A stretch of 64,000 nucleotides of DNA from NCBI RefSeq assembly GCF_028649395.1, contig NZ_JAQSUW010000014.1, positions 1-64,000 on the forward strand, given 5' to 3'. The position numbers and the translations under genes are program-made. This document shows, piece by piece, positions 40,038 to 53,978 of this stretch; the first letter of the stretch is position 1; each line of letters begins with the position of its first letter. The DNA is from Pseudomonas sp. Gutcm_11s. GTDB taxonomy: Bacteria; Pseudomonadota; Gammaproteobacteria; Pseudomonadales; Pseudomonadaceae. Under the pieces are notes generated by a model. That model did not search any database, was not told where the DNA came from, and was given only the letters and a program-made list of their open reading frames with translations.

Positions 40038-42308
40038 ATGTTGAATCGAGAGCTGGAAGTCACCCTCAATCTGGCCTTCAAGGAGGCACGTGCCAAGCGC
40101 CATGAGTTCATGACGGTCGAGCATCTGCTTCTCGCGTTACTGGATAACGAGGCTGCAGCGACCGTACTGCGCGCCTGTGGCGCCAACCTGGACAAGCTCC
40201 GGCATGATCTGCAGGAGTTCATTGACTCCACTACGCCGTTGATCCCACAGCACGACGAAGAGCGCGAAACCCAGCCTACCCTGGGCTTCCAGCGCGTACT
40301 GCAGCGTGCCGTATTCCATGTGCAAAGCTCCGGCAAGCGTGAAGTGACGGGCGCCAACGTGTTGGTCGCCATCTTCAGCGAGCAGGAAAGCCAGGCCGTG
40401 TTCCTGCTGAAGCAGCAGAGCGTGGCCCGCATCGATGTGGTCAATTACATTGCCCACGGCATTTCCAAGGTGCCTGGTCATACTGACCAGCACGAGAGTG
40501 AGCAGGAGATGCAGGATGACGAGGGCGGCGAGTCCTCGTCCTCGGGCAATCCGCTCGATGCCTATGCCAGCAACCTCAACGAACTGTCGCGCCTGGGGCG
40601 GATCGACCCGCTGGTCGGTCGCGAGCATGAAGTAGAGCGTGTTGCGCAGATTCTTGCGCGCCGTCGTAAGAACAACCCGCTGCTGGTTGGTGAGGCTGGT
40701 GTCGGCAAAACCGCCATCGCCGAAGGTTTGGCCAAACGCATCGTCGATGGCCAGGTTCCAGACTTGCTGTCCGAGAGCGTGGTCTATTCCCTCGACCTCG
40801 GTGCGCTGCTGGCTGGTACCAAGTACCGCGGCGACTTCGAGAAGCGCTTCAAGGCGCTGCTCAACGAGCTGCGCAAGCGCCCGCACGCCATTCTGTTCAT
40901 CGACGAAATCCACACCATCATTGGTGCAGGGGCTGCGTCTGGCGGGGTAATGGATGCGTCCAACCTGCTCAAGCCGCTGCTGTCGTCGGGTGAGATTCGC
41001 TGCATCGGCTCCACCACCTTCCAGGAGTTCCGTGGCATCTTCGAGAAGGATCGGGCTCTGGCTCGGCGCTTCCAGAAGGTCGATGTCACCGAGCCTTCCG
41101 TCGAAGACACCGTGGGGATCCTCAAGGGGCTCAAGGCGCGCTTCGAACAGCACCACCATATCGAGTACAGCGACGAAGCCCTGCGTGCGGCGGCCGAGTT
41201 GGCGGCGCGCTACATCAATGATCGACATATGCCGGACAAGGCCATCGATGTGATCGACGAGGCGGGTGCCTATCAGCGCCTGCAGCCGGAAGAGAAGCGC
41301 GCCAAGCGCATCGAGGTGGCTCAGGTCGAGGATATCGTTGCCAAGATCGCGCGGATTCCGCCGAAGCATGTCAGCAGCTCGGACAAAGAGCTGCTGCGTA
41401 ACCTGGAGCGCGACCTCAAGCTCACCGTATTCGGTCAGGATGCGGCAATCGATTCGCTATCGACCGCGATCAAGCTGTCTCGTGCCGGCCTCAAGGCACC
41501 GGACAAGCCGGTTGGCTCCTTCCTGTTTGCCGGTCCGACCGGCGTCGGCAAGACCGAGGCGGCTCGGCAGCTAGCCAAGGCTATGGGTATCGAGCTGGTG
41601 CGCTTCGACATGTCCGAGTACATGGAGCGGCATACCGTGTCGCGCCTGATCGGTGCGCCGCCCGGCTACGTTGGGTTCGACCAGGGTGGGCTGCTGACCG
41701 AAGCTGTTACCAAGCAGCCGCACTGTGTGCTGTTGCTCGATGAGATCGAGAAGGCGCACCCGGAGGTCTTCAATCTGCTGTTGCAGGTGATGGATCACGG
41801 CACCTTGACCGATAACAACGGGCGCAAGGCCGACTTCCGCAACGTGATTCTGATCATGACCACCAACGCCGGCGCCGAAACGGCATCGCGCGCCTCGATC
41901 GGCTTCACGCTGCAGGACCATTCGTCCGATGCCATGGAAGTGATCAAGAAGAGCTTCACGCCGGAGTTCCGCAATCGCCTGGACACCATCATCCAGTTCG
42001 GTCGCCTGAGTCACGAGACCATCAAGAGCATCGTCGACAAGTTCCTCACCGAGCTGCAGGCGCAGCTGGAGGACAAGCGAGTGCAGCTGGATGTCAGCGA
42101 TGCAGCGCGCAGCTGGCTGGCGGAGCGTGGCTACGACGTGCAGATGGGGGCTCGCCCGATGGCGCGGTTGATCCAGGATCGCATCAAGCGGCCGTTGGCC
42201 GAGGAGATCCTGTTCGGCGAGCTGGCGGAGCATGGCGGCCTGGTGCATGTCGATCTCGAGAATGGCGAGTTGCACTTCGAGTTCGAGACCACCGCCGAGC
42301 CGGCCTGA
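40038..42308 (+). CDS. clpA: ATP-dependent Clp protease ATP-binding subunit ClpA
   Basis: Hexameric AAA+ unfoldase, 756 residues, partner of ClpP and ClpS. Domains: N-domain 1-145 (ClpS docking), acidic linker, AAA-1 with Walker A GEAGVGKT and Walker [12 protein letters not shown]-2 with GPTGVGKT and [13 protein letters not shown]. The I-G-F/L loop typical for ClpP docking is present as IGFTL. It ends at the terminator 42323-42350. Confidence 0.96.
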   Translation: MLNRELEVTLNLAFKEARAKRHEFMTVEHLLLALLDNEAAATVLRACGANLDKLRHDLQEFIDSTTPLIPQHDEERETQPTLGFQRVLQRAVFHVQSSGKREVTGANVLVAIFSEQESQAVFLLKQQSVARIDVVNYIAHGISKVPGHTDQHESEQEMQDDEGGESSSSGNPLDAYASNLNELSRLGRIDPLVGREHEVERVAQILARRRKNNPLLVGEAGVGKTAIAEGLAKRIVDGQVPDLLSESVVYSLDLGALLAGTKYRGDFEKRFKALLNELRKRPHAILFIDEIHTIIGAGAASGGVMDASNLLKPLLSSGEIRCIGSTTFQEFRGIFEKDRALARRFQKVDVTEPSVEDTVGILKGLKARFEQHHHIEYSDEALRAAAELAARYINDRHMPDKAIDVIDEAGAYQRLQPEEKRAKRIEVAQVEDIVAKIARIPPKHVSSSDKELLRNLERDLKLTVFGQDAAIDSLSTAIKLSRAGLKAPDKPVGSFLFAGPTGVGKTEAARQLAKAMGIELVRFDMSEYMERHTVSRLIGAPPGYVGFDQGGLLTEAVTKQPHCVLLLDEIEKAHPEVFNLLLQVMDHGTLTDNNGRKADFRNVILIMTTNAGAETASRASIGFTLQDHSSDAMEVIKKSFTPEFRNRLDTIIQFGRLSHETIKSIVDKFLTELQAQLEDKRVQLDVSDAARSWLAERGYDVQMGARPMARLIQDRIKRPLAEEILFGELAEHGGLVHVDLENGELHFEFETTAEPA

Positions 42309-42322
42309 TCGGCAGGCAAACG

Positions 42323-42350
42323 AAAACGCCCGGCATCGCCGGGCGTTTTT
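42323..42350. terminator. Bidirectional terminator between clpA and infA
   Basis: AAAACGCCCGGC and GCCGGGCGTTTT around ATC, with an A run on the left and T run on the right, so both convergent genes can use it. Confidence 0.9.
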
Positions 42351-42375
42351 GCATTCGGATTCCGCGTGGTGGGAA

Positions 42376-42594
42376 TCAGCGGGCGCGGTAGGTGATGCGG
42401 CCCTTGCTCAGGTCGTACGGCGTCAGTTCAACGCGGACCTTGTCGCCAGTCAGAATGCGGATGTAATTCTTGCGCATCTTGCCGGAGATGTGCGCGGTAA
42501 CGACGTGCCCGTTTTCCAACTCCACTCGGAACATGGTGTTGGGCAGGGTGTCGACGACAGTACCTTCCATTTCGAAGCTGTCTTCTTTCGACAT
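42376..42594 (-). CDS. infA: Translation initiation factor IF-1
   Basis: 72-residue S1/OB-fold protein that occupies the ribosomal A site during initiation. The sequence from [11 protein letters not shown] to KGRITYRAR is canonical. The start is the ATG after AGGGCTTTACTGC; 18 upstream codons in frame are outside the conserved protein. Confidence 0.96.
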
Positions 42595-42717
42595 GCAGTA
42601 AAGCCCTCGGTATTCAAAGATTGGCTCGGCGCAACGATGCCCAAGCAAAAGCGGCGTGCATTGTGCCCGAAAAGGGTAAGGGCCGCCAAGTGGCTGGAAG
42701 GTCGGGAAATGGCCGGC

Positions 42718-43425
42718 TCAGGTCAGTACGACCCAGCGCTGATTGACGAACAGCTCGATGGGGCGGTACTGGGTCTTGTAGTTCATCTTCCGGCAATTCT
42801 TGATCCAGTACCCGAGATAGACCGCTTGCAGGCCCAAGCGTGCGGTTTCGCCGATCTGCCAGAGAATGGCGAAACGGCCCAGGCTGCGGCGCTCTTCGGC
42901 GGGGTCGTAGAAGGTGTAGACGGCCGACAGGCCGTTGGGCAGCGCATCGGTGACGGCTACTGCAACTAGTCGACCAGCCAGACGGAACTCATAGAAGCGG
43001 GCGAACGGCAGGTCGCGAACCAGGAAGGTGCTGAACTGGTCGCGGCTAGGTGGGTACATGTCGCCGTCGGCGTGGCGTTGCTCGATGTAGCGCACATAGA
43101 GGGCGTAATACTCCTCGTTGAACGCCGGGCGCACGGCGCGGACCTGGATGTCGGCGTTGCGCTTGAGGATGCGCTTCTGTTGGCGATTGGGAATGAACTG
43201 GTCGGCAGGTATGCGCGCAGGAACGCATGCAGTGCAGCGCTGGCAGTGCGGGCGATAGAGGTGGTCGCCGCTGCGGCGAAAGCCCATTTCCGAAAGCTCG
43301 GCATAGACCTGCACATCCATGGGCTGGCTGGGATCGAGAAACAGAGTGGTGGCCTGTTCCTCGGGCAGATAGCTGCATGGGTGAGGCTGAGTGGCGTAGA
43401 ACTTGAGTCGAGCCAGCTCGGTCAT
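42718..43425 (-). CDS. bpt: Aspartate/glutamate leucyltransferase (arginyltransferase family)
   Basis: Bacterial R-transferase homologue that adds Leu to proteins with N-terminal Asp or Glu, creating a ClpS-recognised degron. 235 residues, with the N-terminal cysteine cluster ([22 protein letters not shown]) of the ATE family and the C-terminal [18 protein letters not shown] block. It clusters with aat, clpS and clpA. Confidence 0.93.
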   Translation of the reverse strand: MTELARLKFYATQPHPCSYLPEEQATTLFLDPSQPMDVQVYAELSEMGFRRSGDHLYRPHCQRCTACVPARIPADQFIPNRQQKRILKRNADIQVRAVRPAFNEEYYALYVRYIEQRHADGDMYPPSRDQFSTFLVRDLPFARFYEFRLAGRLVAVAVTDALPNGLSAVYTFYDPAEERRSLGRFAILWQIGETARLGLQAVYLGYWIKNCRKMNYKTQYRPIELFVNQRWVVLT

Positions 43426-43489
43426 GGCTGATCCTCGGGAAACCTCTTGGGCAAGTGTATGCCAGGGCAGAGGGTGCTACCACCTGCTC

Positions 43490-44170
43490 TCATGCACGCC
43501 AATTGGCGCCGCTGGACTGTTCCAGAAAGCGCTGCAGGTAGTCGGCAAACTCTTGGCGAGGAATGGCGCGGGCGCCAAAGCTATGCAGGTGCTGGGTGGG
43601 CATCTGGCAGTCGATCAGGGCGAAGCCCCAGTCACGCAGCTTGCCGACCACGGTGGCGAAGCCGACCTTGGAGGCATTGTCGGCGCGGCTGAACATCGAT
43701 TCGCCGAAGAACAGTCTGCCCATCGCCAGGCCATAGAGGCCGCCGACCAGTTCATCGCCTTGCCAGACTTCTACCGAGTGAGCGAGGCCGCGCAGATGCA
43801 GGTCCAGGTAGGCGGCGCGCATGGTGTCGGTGATCCAGGTGCCATCGGCGTAGTCGCGTGGGCCGGCGCAGCCGTCGATGACGGCGGCGAAATCCTGGTC
43901 GAAAGTCACGCGATAGCGCTGCTGGCGTAGCAACTTGGCCAGGCTGCGCGACAGGTGGAACTCTTCAGGAAATAGCACCGTGCGCGGATCGGGTGACCAC
44001 CACAGCAAGGGCTGGCCTTCACTGAACCAGGGGAAGCAGCCGTGGCGATAGGCGGCAATCAGGCGTTCGGCAGACAGGTCGCCGCCAGCGGCCAGCAAGC
44101 CGTTGGGCTCGCGTAGGGCGCGGTCCAGTGGTGGGAAGTCCAGCGAGTCGCGCTGCAGCCAGGTCAGCAT
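43490..44170 (-). CDS. aat: Leucyl/phenylalanyl-tRNA-protein transferase
   Basis: Transfers Leu or Phe from tRNA to proteins with N-terminal Lys or Arg, feeding the ClpS-ClpAP pathway. 226 residues, with [19 protein letters not shown] (40-58) and [15 protein letters not shown] typical of the family. The ATG has no clear purine-rich ribosome binding site upstream (CTCCTCCCT), which is unusual in this window. It precedes bpt on the same strand by 64 bp. Confidence 0.95.
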   Translation of the reverse strand: MLTWLQRDSLDFPPLDRALREPNGLLAAGGDLSAERLIAAYRHGCFPWFSEGQPLLWWSPDPRTVLFPEEFHLSRSLAKLLRQQRYRVTFDQDFAAVIDGCAGPRDYADGTWITDTMRAAYLDLHLRGLAHSVEVWQGDELVGGLYGLAMGRLFFGESMFSRADNASKVGFATVVGKLRDWGFALIDCQMPTQHLHSFGARAIPRQEFADYLQRFLEQSSGANWRA

Positions 44171-44183
44171 AGGGAGGAGGGCA

Positions 44184-44206
44184 GGGCGGGTGCCAGGCGC
44201 CCGCCC
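44184..44206 (-). other. GC-rich hairpin between trxB and aat
   Basis: GGGCGGGTGCC and GGCGCCCGCCC pair over 11 bp with one wobble, in the 42-bp gap between the trxB stop and the aat start. No T run follows. It could weaken transcription or translation into aat. Confidence 0.55.
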
Positions 44207-44212
44207 ATAGGC

Positions 44213-45238
<1,026 letters not shown>

Positions 45239-45291
45239 CTACACCGAAGCAGGATTGGCCGGCAAAACGGCACTGTAGCCTGGCATGACAC

Positions 45292-45307
45292 CTGTAAATT
45301 TGTACAA
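45292..45307. promoter_or_regulatory. LexA-box-like site upstream of ftsK
   Basis: CTGT-AAATTTGT-ACAA differs by one base from the CTGT-N8-ACAG core of LexA boxes and has the usual AT-rich centre. It lies 58 bp before the ftsK start. In E. coli ftsK has an SOS-inducible promoter, which makes the site plausible. Confidence 0.45.
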
Positions 45308-45364
45308 TAGTCGCGTCCTTGCGCGTTCCACCGATCGCGCCACAAGCGCAGGAATGACAACCTT

Positions 45365-47773
45365 TTGAAGAATTCCAGCTCAGCAGCCCAGGCCCCGGTC
45401 TGGCGTCAGCAATTGCATTATCGCCTCAAGGAGGGCGCGCTGATCGCGCTCGGCGCTCTCTGCCTGATCCTGTGGATGGCTCTGCTGACCTATGACCAGA
45501 ACGATCCGGGCTGGAGCCACACCAGCAGCGCCCAGCAGGTACAGAATGCCGCCGGGCGCGCGGGCGCCTGGTTCGCCGACGTGCTGTTCATGGCGCTGGG
45601 CTACTTCGCCTATGTGTTCCCGCTGCTGCTGGCCGTGAAGACCTGGCAGGTATTCCGCAACCGCCACGAGCCCTGGCAGTGGAGCGGCTGGCTGTTCTCC
45701 TGGCGCATGATCGGCCTGGTATTCCTGGTTCTCGCCGGTGCCGGCCTGGCACACATCCAGTTCCAGTCCGCCCCTGGCCTGCCGGCCTCGGCAGGCGGCG
45801 CCCTGGGCGAAAGCCTCGGCCACCTGGCCAAGGACGCACTCAACGTCCAGGGCAGCACCTTGCTGTTCCTGGCCCTGTTCCTGTTCGGCCTGACTGTGTT
45901 CACCGACCTGTCCTGGTTCAAGATGATGGACCTGACCGGCAAGATCACCCTCGACCTGATCGAACTGGTGCACAGCCTGATCACCCGCTGGTGGGAGTCG
46001 CGCCTGCAGCGCAAGCAGCTGGTAGCCCAGTTGCGCGAGGTGGACGAGCGTGTCGCCGAGGTCGCCGCCCCGGTGGTGCTGGATCGCCGCGAGCAGGCCA
46101 AGGTCAAGGAGCGTTTGATCGAGCGCGAGGAAACCCTGGCCAAGCACATGGTCGAGCGCGAGACCCGCGTTGCGCCTGTTATCGCTCCGCCTCCGCCGCC
46201 CAAGGCCGCCGAGCCGAGCAAGCGTGTGCTCAAGGAGAAGCAGGTATCGCTGTTCGAGGACGGCGCCGCCGTTGCCGGCACCCTGCCGCCTATTTCCATC
46301 CTCGACGTGGCGGAAAAGAAGCAGAAGAGCTTCTCGCCCGAGTCGCTGGAGGCCATGTCGCGCCTGCTGGAGATCAAACTCAAGGAGTTCGGTGTCGAGG
46401 TGGTGGTGGAGTCCGTGCACCCGGGCCCGGTGATCACCCGCTTCGAAATCCAGCCGGGCGTGGGCGTGAAGGTCAGCCGCATCTCCAACCTGGCCAAGGA
46501 TCTGGCGCGCTCGCTGGCGGTGATCAGCGTGCGCGTGGTCGAGGTCATTCCGGGCAAGACCACCGTCGGTATCGAAATTCCCAACGAAGACCGCCAGATC
46601 GTGCGTTTCTCCGAGGTGCTGTCCTCGCCGGAGTACGACGATGCCAAGTCGCCGGTGACCCTGGCCCTGGGCCACGATATCGGCGGCAAGCCGGTGATCA
46701 CCGACCTGGCCAAGATGCCGCACCTGCTGGTGGCCGGTACCACCGGCTCCGGTAAGTCGGTCGGCGTCAACGCCATGATCCTGTCGATCCTGTTCAAGTC
46801 CGGCCCGGAAGACGCGCGGATGATCATGATCGACCCGAAGATGCTCGAACTGTCGATCTACGAGGGCATCCCGCACCTGCTGTGTCCGGTAGTGACCGAC
46901 ATGAAGGAGGCCGCCAACGCTCTGCGCTGGTCGGTGGCCGAGATGGAGCGCCGCTACAAGCTGATGGCGGCCATGGGTGTGCGTAACCTGGCTGGCTTCA
47001 ACCGCAAGGTGAAGGACGCCGAGGAAGCCGGCACGCCGCTGTCCGATCCGCTGTACAAGCGCCAGTCGATGGAAGACGAGGCGCCGTTGCTGAAGACCCT
47101 GCCGACCATCGTCGTGGTGGTCGACGAATTCGCCGACATGATGATGATCGTCGGCAAGAAGGTCGAAGAGCTGATCGCGCGTATCGCGCAGAAGGCGCGG
47201 GCCGCCGGTATCCACCTGATCCTCGCTACCCAGCGCCCATCGGTGGACGTGATCACCGGCCTGATCAAGGCCAACATCCCGACGCGTATGGCGTTCCAGG
47301 TATCCAGCAAGATCGACTCGCGGACCATCCTCGACCAGGGCGGCGCCGAACAGTTGCTCGGCCACGGCGACATGCTCTACCTGCCGCCGGGCACTGGCCT
47401 GCCGATTCGCGTACATGGCGCCTTCGTCTCTGACGATGAAGTGCATCGCGTGGTCGAGGCCTGGAAGCAGCGCGGCGCGCCGGACTATATCGAAGACATC
47501 CTGGCCGGCGTCGAAGAGGCCGGCAGCGGCTTCGAAGGTGGCGGTAGCGGCGAAGGCGGCGAGGGCAGCGAGGAAGACCCGCTGTACGACGAGGCCGTCA
47601 ACTTCGTCCTGGAAAGCCGCCGTGCCTCCATCTCCGCCGTGCAGCGCAAGCTGAAGATCGGCTACAACCGCGCCGCGCGCATGATCGAGGCCATGGAGAT
47701 GGCTGGCGTCGTGACCCCGATGAACACCAACGGCTCGCGCGAAGTCATAGCGCCGGGGCCGTCCCGAGACTGA
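45365..47773 (+). CDS. ftsK: DNA translocase FtsK
   Basis: Septum-anchored DNA pump that moves the terminus regions apart and activates XerCD at dif. 802 residues: four membrane helices within about 25-185, a short linker (about 210-290), the RecA-like motor with Walker [12 protein letters not shown] and Walker [12 protein letters not shown], and the winged-helix gamma domain at the C-terminus. The best start is TTG at 45365; no in-frame ATG precedes it. lolA follows after 14 bp. Confidence 0.94.
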   Translation: MKNSSSAAQAPVWRQQLHYRLKEGALIALGALCLILWMALLTYDQNDPGWSHTSSAQQVQNAAGRAGAWFADVLFMALGYFAYVFPLLLAVKTWQVFRNRHEPWQWSGWLFSWRMIGLVFLVLAGAGLAHIQFQSAPGLPASAGGALGESLGHLAKDALNVQGSTLLFLALFLFGLTVFTDLSWFKMMDLTGKITLDLIELVHSLITRWWESRLQRKQLVAQLREVDERVAEVAAPVVLDRREQAKVKERLIEREETLAKHMVERETRVAPVIAPPPPPKAAEPSKRVLKEKQVSLFEDGAAVAGTLPPISILDVAEKKQKSFSPESLEAMSRLLEIKLKEFGVEVVVESVHPGPVITRFEIQPGVGVKVSRISNLAKDLARSLAVISVRVVEVIPGKTTVGIEIPNEDRQIVRFSEVLSSPEYDDAKSPVTLALGHDIGGKPVITDLAKMPHLLVAGTTGSGKSVGVNAMILSILFKSGPEDARMIMIDPKMLELSIYEGIPHLLCPVVTDMKEAANALRWSVAEMERRYKLMAAMGVRNLAGFNRKVKDAEEAGTPLSDPLYKRQSMEDEAPLLKTLPTIVVVVDEFADMMMIVGKKVEELIARIAQKARAAGIHLILATQRPSVDVITGLIKANIPTRMAFQVSSKIDSRTILDQGGAEQLLGHGDMLYLPPGTGLPIRVHGAFVSDDEVHRVVEAWKQRGAPDYIEDILAGVEEAGSGFEGGGSGEGGEGSEEDPLYDEAVNFVLESRRASISAVQRKLKIGYNRAARMIEAMEMAGVVTPMNTNGSREVIAPGPSRD

Positions 47774-47787
47774 CAAAGAGGATTTCC

Positions 47788-48414
47788 ATGCGCCTGATCC
47801 GCATGTTGCTGCTGGCCGCGCTGGCCTGCAGTCCCGTTCTTGCCCATGCCGACGACGAGGCAGCGGTGAAGCGCCTGACCGGCCTGCTCGACCAGGCTCA
47901 GACCCTGACCGGGCGCTTCTCCCAGTTGACCCTCGATGGTTCGGGCACCCAGCTGCAGGAAACTTCTGGCCAGATGGCGCTCAAGCGCCCGGGCCTGTTC
48001 CGCTGGCACACCGATGCGCCGCAGGAGCAGCTGCTGGTGTCCAACGGCCAGAAGGTCTGGCTGTACGACCCGGACCTGATGCAGGTGACCATCCAGACCC
48101 TAGACCAGCGCATGACCCATACCCCGGCGCTGCTGCTGTCCGGTGATGTATCGAAGATCCGCGAGAACTTCGAGATCACCTACAAGGAAGGCGGCGACGT
48201 GGTCGACTTCATCCTCAAGCCCAAGGCCAAGGACAGCCTGTTCGACAACCTGCGCCTGTCGTTCCGCAAAGGCGTGATCAACGACATGCAGCTGATCGAC
48301 AGCATCGGCCAGCGCACCAACATCCTGTTCCTCGGCGTGAAGATGAACGAGAAGCTGGATGCCGCGCAGTTCGACTTCCAGGTGCCGGAAGGCGCCGACG
48401 TCATCCAGGAATAA
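47788..48414 (+). CDS. lolA: Outer-membrane lipoprotein carrier LolA
   Basis: Periplasmic chaperone that ferries lipoproteins from LolCDE to LolB. 208 residues with a signal peptide of about 21 residues (cleavage after LAHA) and an incomplete beta-barrel; [13 protein letters not shown] is the conserved arginine-bearing strand. It sits between ftsK and rarA, its usual neighbours. Confidence 0.94.
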   Translation: MRLIRMLLLAALACSPVLAHADDEAAVKRLTGLLDQAQTLTGRFSQLTLDGSGTQLQETSGQMALKRPGLFRWHTDAPQEQLLVSNGQKVWLYDPDLMQVTIQTLDQRMTHTPALLLSGDVSKIRENFEITYKEGGDVVDFILKPKAKDSLFDNLRLSFRKGVINDMQLIDSIGQRTNILFLGVKMNEKLDAAQFDFQVPEGADVIQE

Positions 48415-48431
48415 CGAGGCCTTCGTACACC

Positions 48432-49753
48432 GTGGATCTGTTCCGCTCCGCTCCTGTCGCCCAGCCCCTGGCGGCGCGCCTGCGCGCCACCAGCCTGGAC
48501 GAATACGTCGGTCAGGAGCATGTGCTGGGGCAGGGCAAGCCTCTGCGTGAGGCGCTGGAGCAGGGCGCGCTGCACTCGATGATCTTCTGGGGCCCGCCCG
48601 GGGTCGGCAAGACCACCCTGGCCAAGCTGTTGGCCCAGGTCTCCGAAGCGCACTTCGAGACGATCTCCGCCGTACTTTCCGGCGTGAAGGAAATCCGCCA
48701 GTCGGTGGAAGTGGCCAAGCAGCAGGCGGCCCAGTACGGCCGTCGCACCATCCTCTTCGTCGACGAGGTGCACCGCTTCAACAAGAGTCAGCAGGATGCC
48801 TTCCTGCCCTATGTCGAAGACGGCACCCTGATCTTCATCGGTGCCACCACCGAGAACCCGTCCTTCGAGCTGAACAACGCCTTGCTGTCGCGGGCCCGCG
48901 TCTATGTGCTGAAGAGCCTGGACGAGGCGGCTATGCGCAAGTTGGTGGCGCGCGCGCTGGGCGAGGACAAGGGCCTCGGCAAGCGCAACCTGAGCCTGCC
49001 GGAAGAGAGTTTCCAGATTCTCCTGGCTGCCGCCGATGGCGATGGCCGGCGTCTGCTCAACCTGCTGGAGAACGCTGCCGACCTGGCCGAGGATGGCGGC
49101 GAGATGGGTCCGGAGCTGCTGCACAATCTGCTGGGCGACAGCCGCCGCCGTTTCGACAAGGGTGGCGAGGCCTTCTACGACCAGATTTCCGCGCTACACA
49201 AGTCGGTGCGCGGCTCCAATCCCGATGCCGCCCTGTACTGGTATGCGCGCATGATCGACGGCGGCTGCGACCCGCTGTACCTGGCGCGGCGCGTGGTGCG
49301 CATGGCCAGCGAAGATATCGGCAACGCTGACCCGCGTGCCTTGACCCTGTGTCTGAATGCCTGGGATGTACAGGAGCGCCTCGGCAGCCCCGAGGGCGAG
49401 CTGGCAGTGGCCCAGGCCATCGTCTATCTCGCCTGCGCGCCGAAGAGCAATGCGGTGTACATGGGCTTCAAGGCCGCCATGCGCGAGGCCGCCGAGCACG
49501 GCTCGCTGGAGGTGCCGCTGCACCTGCGCAACGCGCCAACCAGGCTGATGAAGGAGCTGGGCTACGGCGAGGAATACCGCTACGCCCACGACGAGCCGGA
49601 CGCCTACGCTGCCGGTGAGGATTATTTCCCCGAGGAACTGGAGCCGCGCCGTTACTACGAGCCGGTACCCCGTGGCCTCGAACTGAAGATTCGCGACAAG
49701 CTGGCCCACCTGGCGAGCCTGGATGCTGCCAGCCCGCGGCGGAGACGCAAGCC

Positions 49754-49757
<4 letters not shown>
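48432..49757 (+). CDS. rarA: Replication-associated recombination protein RarA
   Basis: AAA+ ATPase of the clamp-loader group (MgsA/RarA) acting at stalled forks, 441 residues. Walker [13 protein letters not shown] (about 57-68), Walker [16 protein letters not shown], then the tetramerisation domain. The start is GTG at 48432, 17 bp after lolA. Its stop overlaps the crcB start (ATGA). Confidence 0.93.
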
Positions 49758-51422
<1,665 letters not shown>

Positions 51423-51445
51423 GGCCTGATCGCCGTGCACAATAG

Positions 51446-51474
51446 CGGGGTGGCGATGGCCACCCCGTTTTTTT
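51446..51474 (+). terminator. Terminator of the ftsK-serS run
   Basis: CGGGGTGGC and GCCACCCCG around GATG, followed by seven T residues. Confidence 0.92.
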
Positions 51475-51494
51475 ACCTCTGGTGAGAGTGAGTC

Positions 51495-52871
51495 ATGGAT
51501 TTCCTTCCGCTGTTCCACAAGCTTCAGGGGCGTGTCGTGCTGGTCGTTGGCGGTGGCGAGGTGGCGCTGCGCAAGGCTCGCCTGCTGAGCGATGCCGGTG
51601 CGCAGCTACGCGTGGTGGCGCCGGAGATTCGTGGCGACCTGCGTGAGCTGGCGGGTGAAGGGGCGACCGCCCTGCGTGGCTACGAGTCCGCGGACCTGCA
51701 GGGCGTGGCCCTGGTGATCGCCGCGACCGACGACGAGCCGCTCAATGCGCGCATCTCCGCCGAGGCCCAGGCTCTGGGGGTGCCGGTCAATGTGGTGGAC
51801 GCGCCGGCCTTGTGCAGCGTGATCTTCCCGGCCATCGTCGATCGTTCGCCGCTGATCGTCGCCGTCACCAGTGGCGGCGACGCGCCGGTGCTGGCGCGAC
51901 TGATCCGCGCCAAGATCGAGACCTGGATTCCCGCCACCTACGGTCAACTGGCCGGCCTGGCGAAGAAATTCCGCGAGCGGGTCAAGCAGCTGTTCCCCGA
52001 TGTGCAGCAGCGCCGGGTGTTCTGGGAGGACGTATTCCAGGGGCAGATCGCCGAGAGCGTGTTCGCCGGTAAGCTGGGCGAGGGTGAGCGCCTGCTCGAG
52101 GCGAAGATCGCCGGTGCCGCGCCGCGCGCGCTGGGCGAGGTCTACCTGGTCGGTGCCGGTCCGGGTGATCCTGACCTGCTGACCTTCCGCTCCCTGCGCC
52201 TGATGCAGCAGGCCGATGTGGTGCTCTACGACCGCCTGGTGGCACCGGCCATCATCGAGCTGTGCCGCCGCGATGCCGAACGCATTTATGTCGGCAAGCG
52301 TCGCTCTGAGCATGCGGTGCCGCAGGAGGAGATCAACCAGCTGCTGGTGGACCTGGCCAAGCAGGGCAAGCGCGTGTTGCGCCTCAAGGGCGGCGATCCG
52401 TTCATCTTCGGCCGTGGTGGCGAGGAGATCGAGCAGCTGGCGGCCGAGGGTATCCAGTTCCAGGTGGTGCCGGGCATCACCGCGGCTTCCGGTTGCGCGG
52501 CCTACGCCGGCATCCCGCTGACTCACCGTGACCATGCCCAGTCCGTGCGCTTCGTCACCGGTCACCTCAAGGATGGCAGCACCGACCTGCCGTGGGGCGA
52601 TCTGGTGGCGCCGGGCCAGACCCTGGTGTTCTATATGGGCCTGGTCGGCCTACCGAGCATCTGCCAGGAGCTGATCGCCCACGGTCGCGCCGCCGACACG
52701 CCGGCGGCCCTGGTGCAGCAAGGCACCACGCAGAACCAGCGGGTGTTCACCGGCACCCTGGCCAACCTGCCGCAGCTGGTGGCCGAGCACGAGGTGCACG
52801 CGCCGACCCTGGTGATCGTCGGCGAAGTGGTCACCCTGCGTGAGAAGCTGGCCTGGTTCGACAAGGCCTAA
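51495..52871 (+). CDS. cysG: Siroheme synthase (trifunctional)
   Basis: Makes siroheme for sulfite and nitrite reductases: uroporphyrinogen-III methylation, precorrin-2 oxidation and iron chelation in one chain. 458 residues: an N-terminal dehydrogenase/ferrochelatase part (1-205, NAD loop [12 protein letters not shown]; the phosphorylated serine region [10 protein letters not shown]) and a C-terminal methyltransferase part (from [17 protein letters not shown], with [12 protein letters not shown]). It converges with the next gene with only 16 bp between and no terminator seen. Confidence 0.95.
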   Translation: MDFLPLFHKLQGRVVLVVGGGEVALRKARLLSDAGAQLRVVAPEIRGDLRELAGEGATALRGYESADLQGVALVIAATDDEPLNARISAEAQALGVPVNVVDAPALCSVIFPAIVDRSPLIVAVTSGGDAPVLARLIRAKIETWIPATYGQLAGLAKKFRERVKQLFPDVQQRRVFWEDVFQGQIAESVFAGKLGEGERLLEAKIAGAAPRALGEVYLVGAGPGDPDLLTFRSLRLMQQADVVLYDRLVAPAIIELCRRDAERIYVGKRRSEHAVPQEEINQLLVDLAKQGKRVLRLKGGDPFIFGRGGEEIEQLAAEGIQFQVVPGITAASGCAAYAGIPLTHRDHAQSVRFVTGHLKDGSTDLPWGDLVAPGQTLVFYMGLVGLPSICQELIAHGRAADTPAALVQQGTTQNQRVFTGTLANLPQLVAEHEVHAPTLVIVGEVVTLREKLAWFDKA

Positions 52872-52887
52872 CTAAGCCTTCAGCTCC

Positions 52888-53889
52888 TCATCCTTTGCGG
52901 GCGATGCCGCGTCCGCTCAGGTGCTCACGCCCGTGAGGGCCGTCGAAGCTCTGCTGCGGCCCCAGTGGCACGATGCCGGTCGGGTTGATGGTACGGTGGC
53001 TGGCGTAGTAGTGGTGCTTGATGTGCTGGAAGTCCACGGTCTGCGCCACGCCCGGCAGCTGGTACAGCTCGCGCAGCCAGCCGCTGAGGTTCGGGTAGTC
53101 CGCCAGGCGTCGCAGGTTGCACTTGAAGTGGCCGTGGTACACCGCGTCGAAGCGGATCAACGTGGTGAACAGGCGGATATCGGCCTCGGTCAGGTGCTCG
53201 CCGGTCAGGTATCGGCGCTTGCTCAGTAGCTGCTCCAGGTGGTCCAGTTCGTCGAACAGCGTGCCGAAGGCCTCCTCGTAGGCTTCCTGGGTGGTGGCGA
53301 AGCCGGCGCGGTACACGCCGTTGTTCACCGCCGGGTAGATGCGTGCGTTGAGTTCGTCGATCTCGCCGCGCAGCGCCTCCGGGTAGAGGTCCAGGTCGTT
53401 GCCGGTGATGCCGTCGAAGGCCGAGTTGAACATGCGGATGATCTCCGCCGACTCGTTGCTGACGATGCGCTGTTGCTGCTTGTCCCACAGCAGCGGCACG
53501 GTCACCCGGCCGGTGTACTGCGCATCGTCACGGGTATAGCGCTGGTGCAGGAACTGCAGGCCATCCAGGGCGTCGCCGCTGGAGCCGGTCTCGGTGTCGA
53601 AGGTCCAGCCCTGTTCGCGCATCAGCCAACTGACCACCGAGACGTCGATCAGCTCGCTCAAGCCCTTGAGCTGGCGGTAGATCAGCGTGCGGTGGGCCCA
53701 GGGGCAGGCCAGCGAGACGTAGAGGTGGTAGCGGCCCGCCTCGGCGCGGAAGCCCCCTTCGCCGCTCGGGCCTGGCGCGCCGTCGGCGGTGATCCAGTTG
53801 CGGCGCTGGGCGTTCTCGCGCTGGAAACGGCCGTCTTTGCTGGTGTCATACCACTGGTCATGCCAGCGGCCTTCGATGAGCTGTCCCAT
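52888..53889 (-). CDS. yqjG: Glutathionyl-hydroquinone reductase (Xi-class GST)
   Basis: Reduces glutathionyl-hydroquinones with glutathione; 333 residues, cytosolic. The Xi-class active site ACPWAHRT has the catalytic Cys62, and the C-terminal helical domain carries the LTEADIRLFTTLIRFD signature. The ATG at 53889 follows AAGGGAGCCCGCC; open frame upstream is read from the neighbouring gene. The symbol follows the E. coli name. Confidence 0.9.
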   Translation of the reverse strand: MGQLIEGRWHDQWYDTSKDGRFQRENAQRRNWITADGAPGPSGEGGFRAEAGRYHLYVSLACPWAHRTLIYRQLKGLSELIDVSVVSWLMREQGWTFDTETGSSGDALDGLQFLHQRYTRDDAQYTGRVTVPLLWDKQQQRIVSNESAEIIRMFNSAFDGITGNDLDLYPEALRGEIDELNARIYPAVNNGVYRAGFATTQEAYEEAFGTLFDELDHLEQLLSKRRYLTGEHLTEADIRLFTTLIRFDAVYHGHFKCNLRRLADYPNLSGWLRELYQLPGVAQTVDFQHIKHHYYASHRTINPTGIVPLGPQQSFDGPHGREHLSGRGIARKG

Positions 53890-53978
53890 GGCGGGCTCCC
53901 TTTGCAGATAACTGTTGGAGCCCAGTCTATGGGTTTGTGTTCGATGAAAAAGCGCAAAAACAGGGTTGCAACTATCGA

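Noticed and set aside
45380..47776. A 798-codon open frame antisense to ftsK
   Set aside because: Same reason: full overlap with FtsK, which has every family motif; the antisense product is His/Gln/Arg/Leu rich with no recognisable domain.
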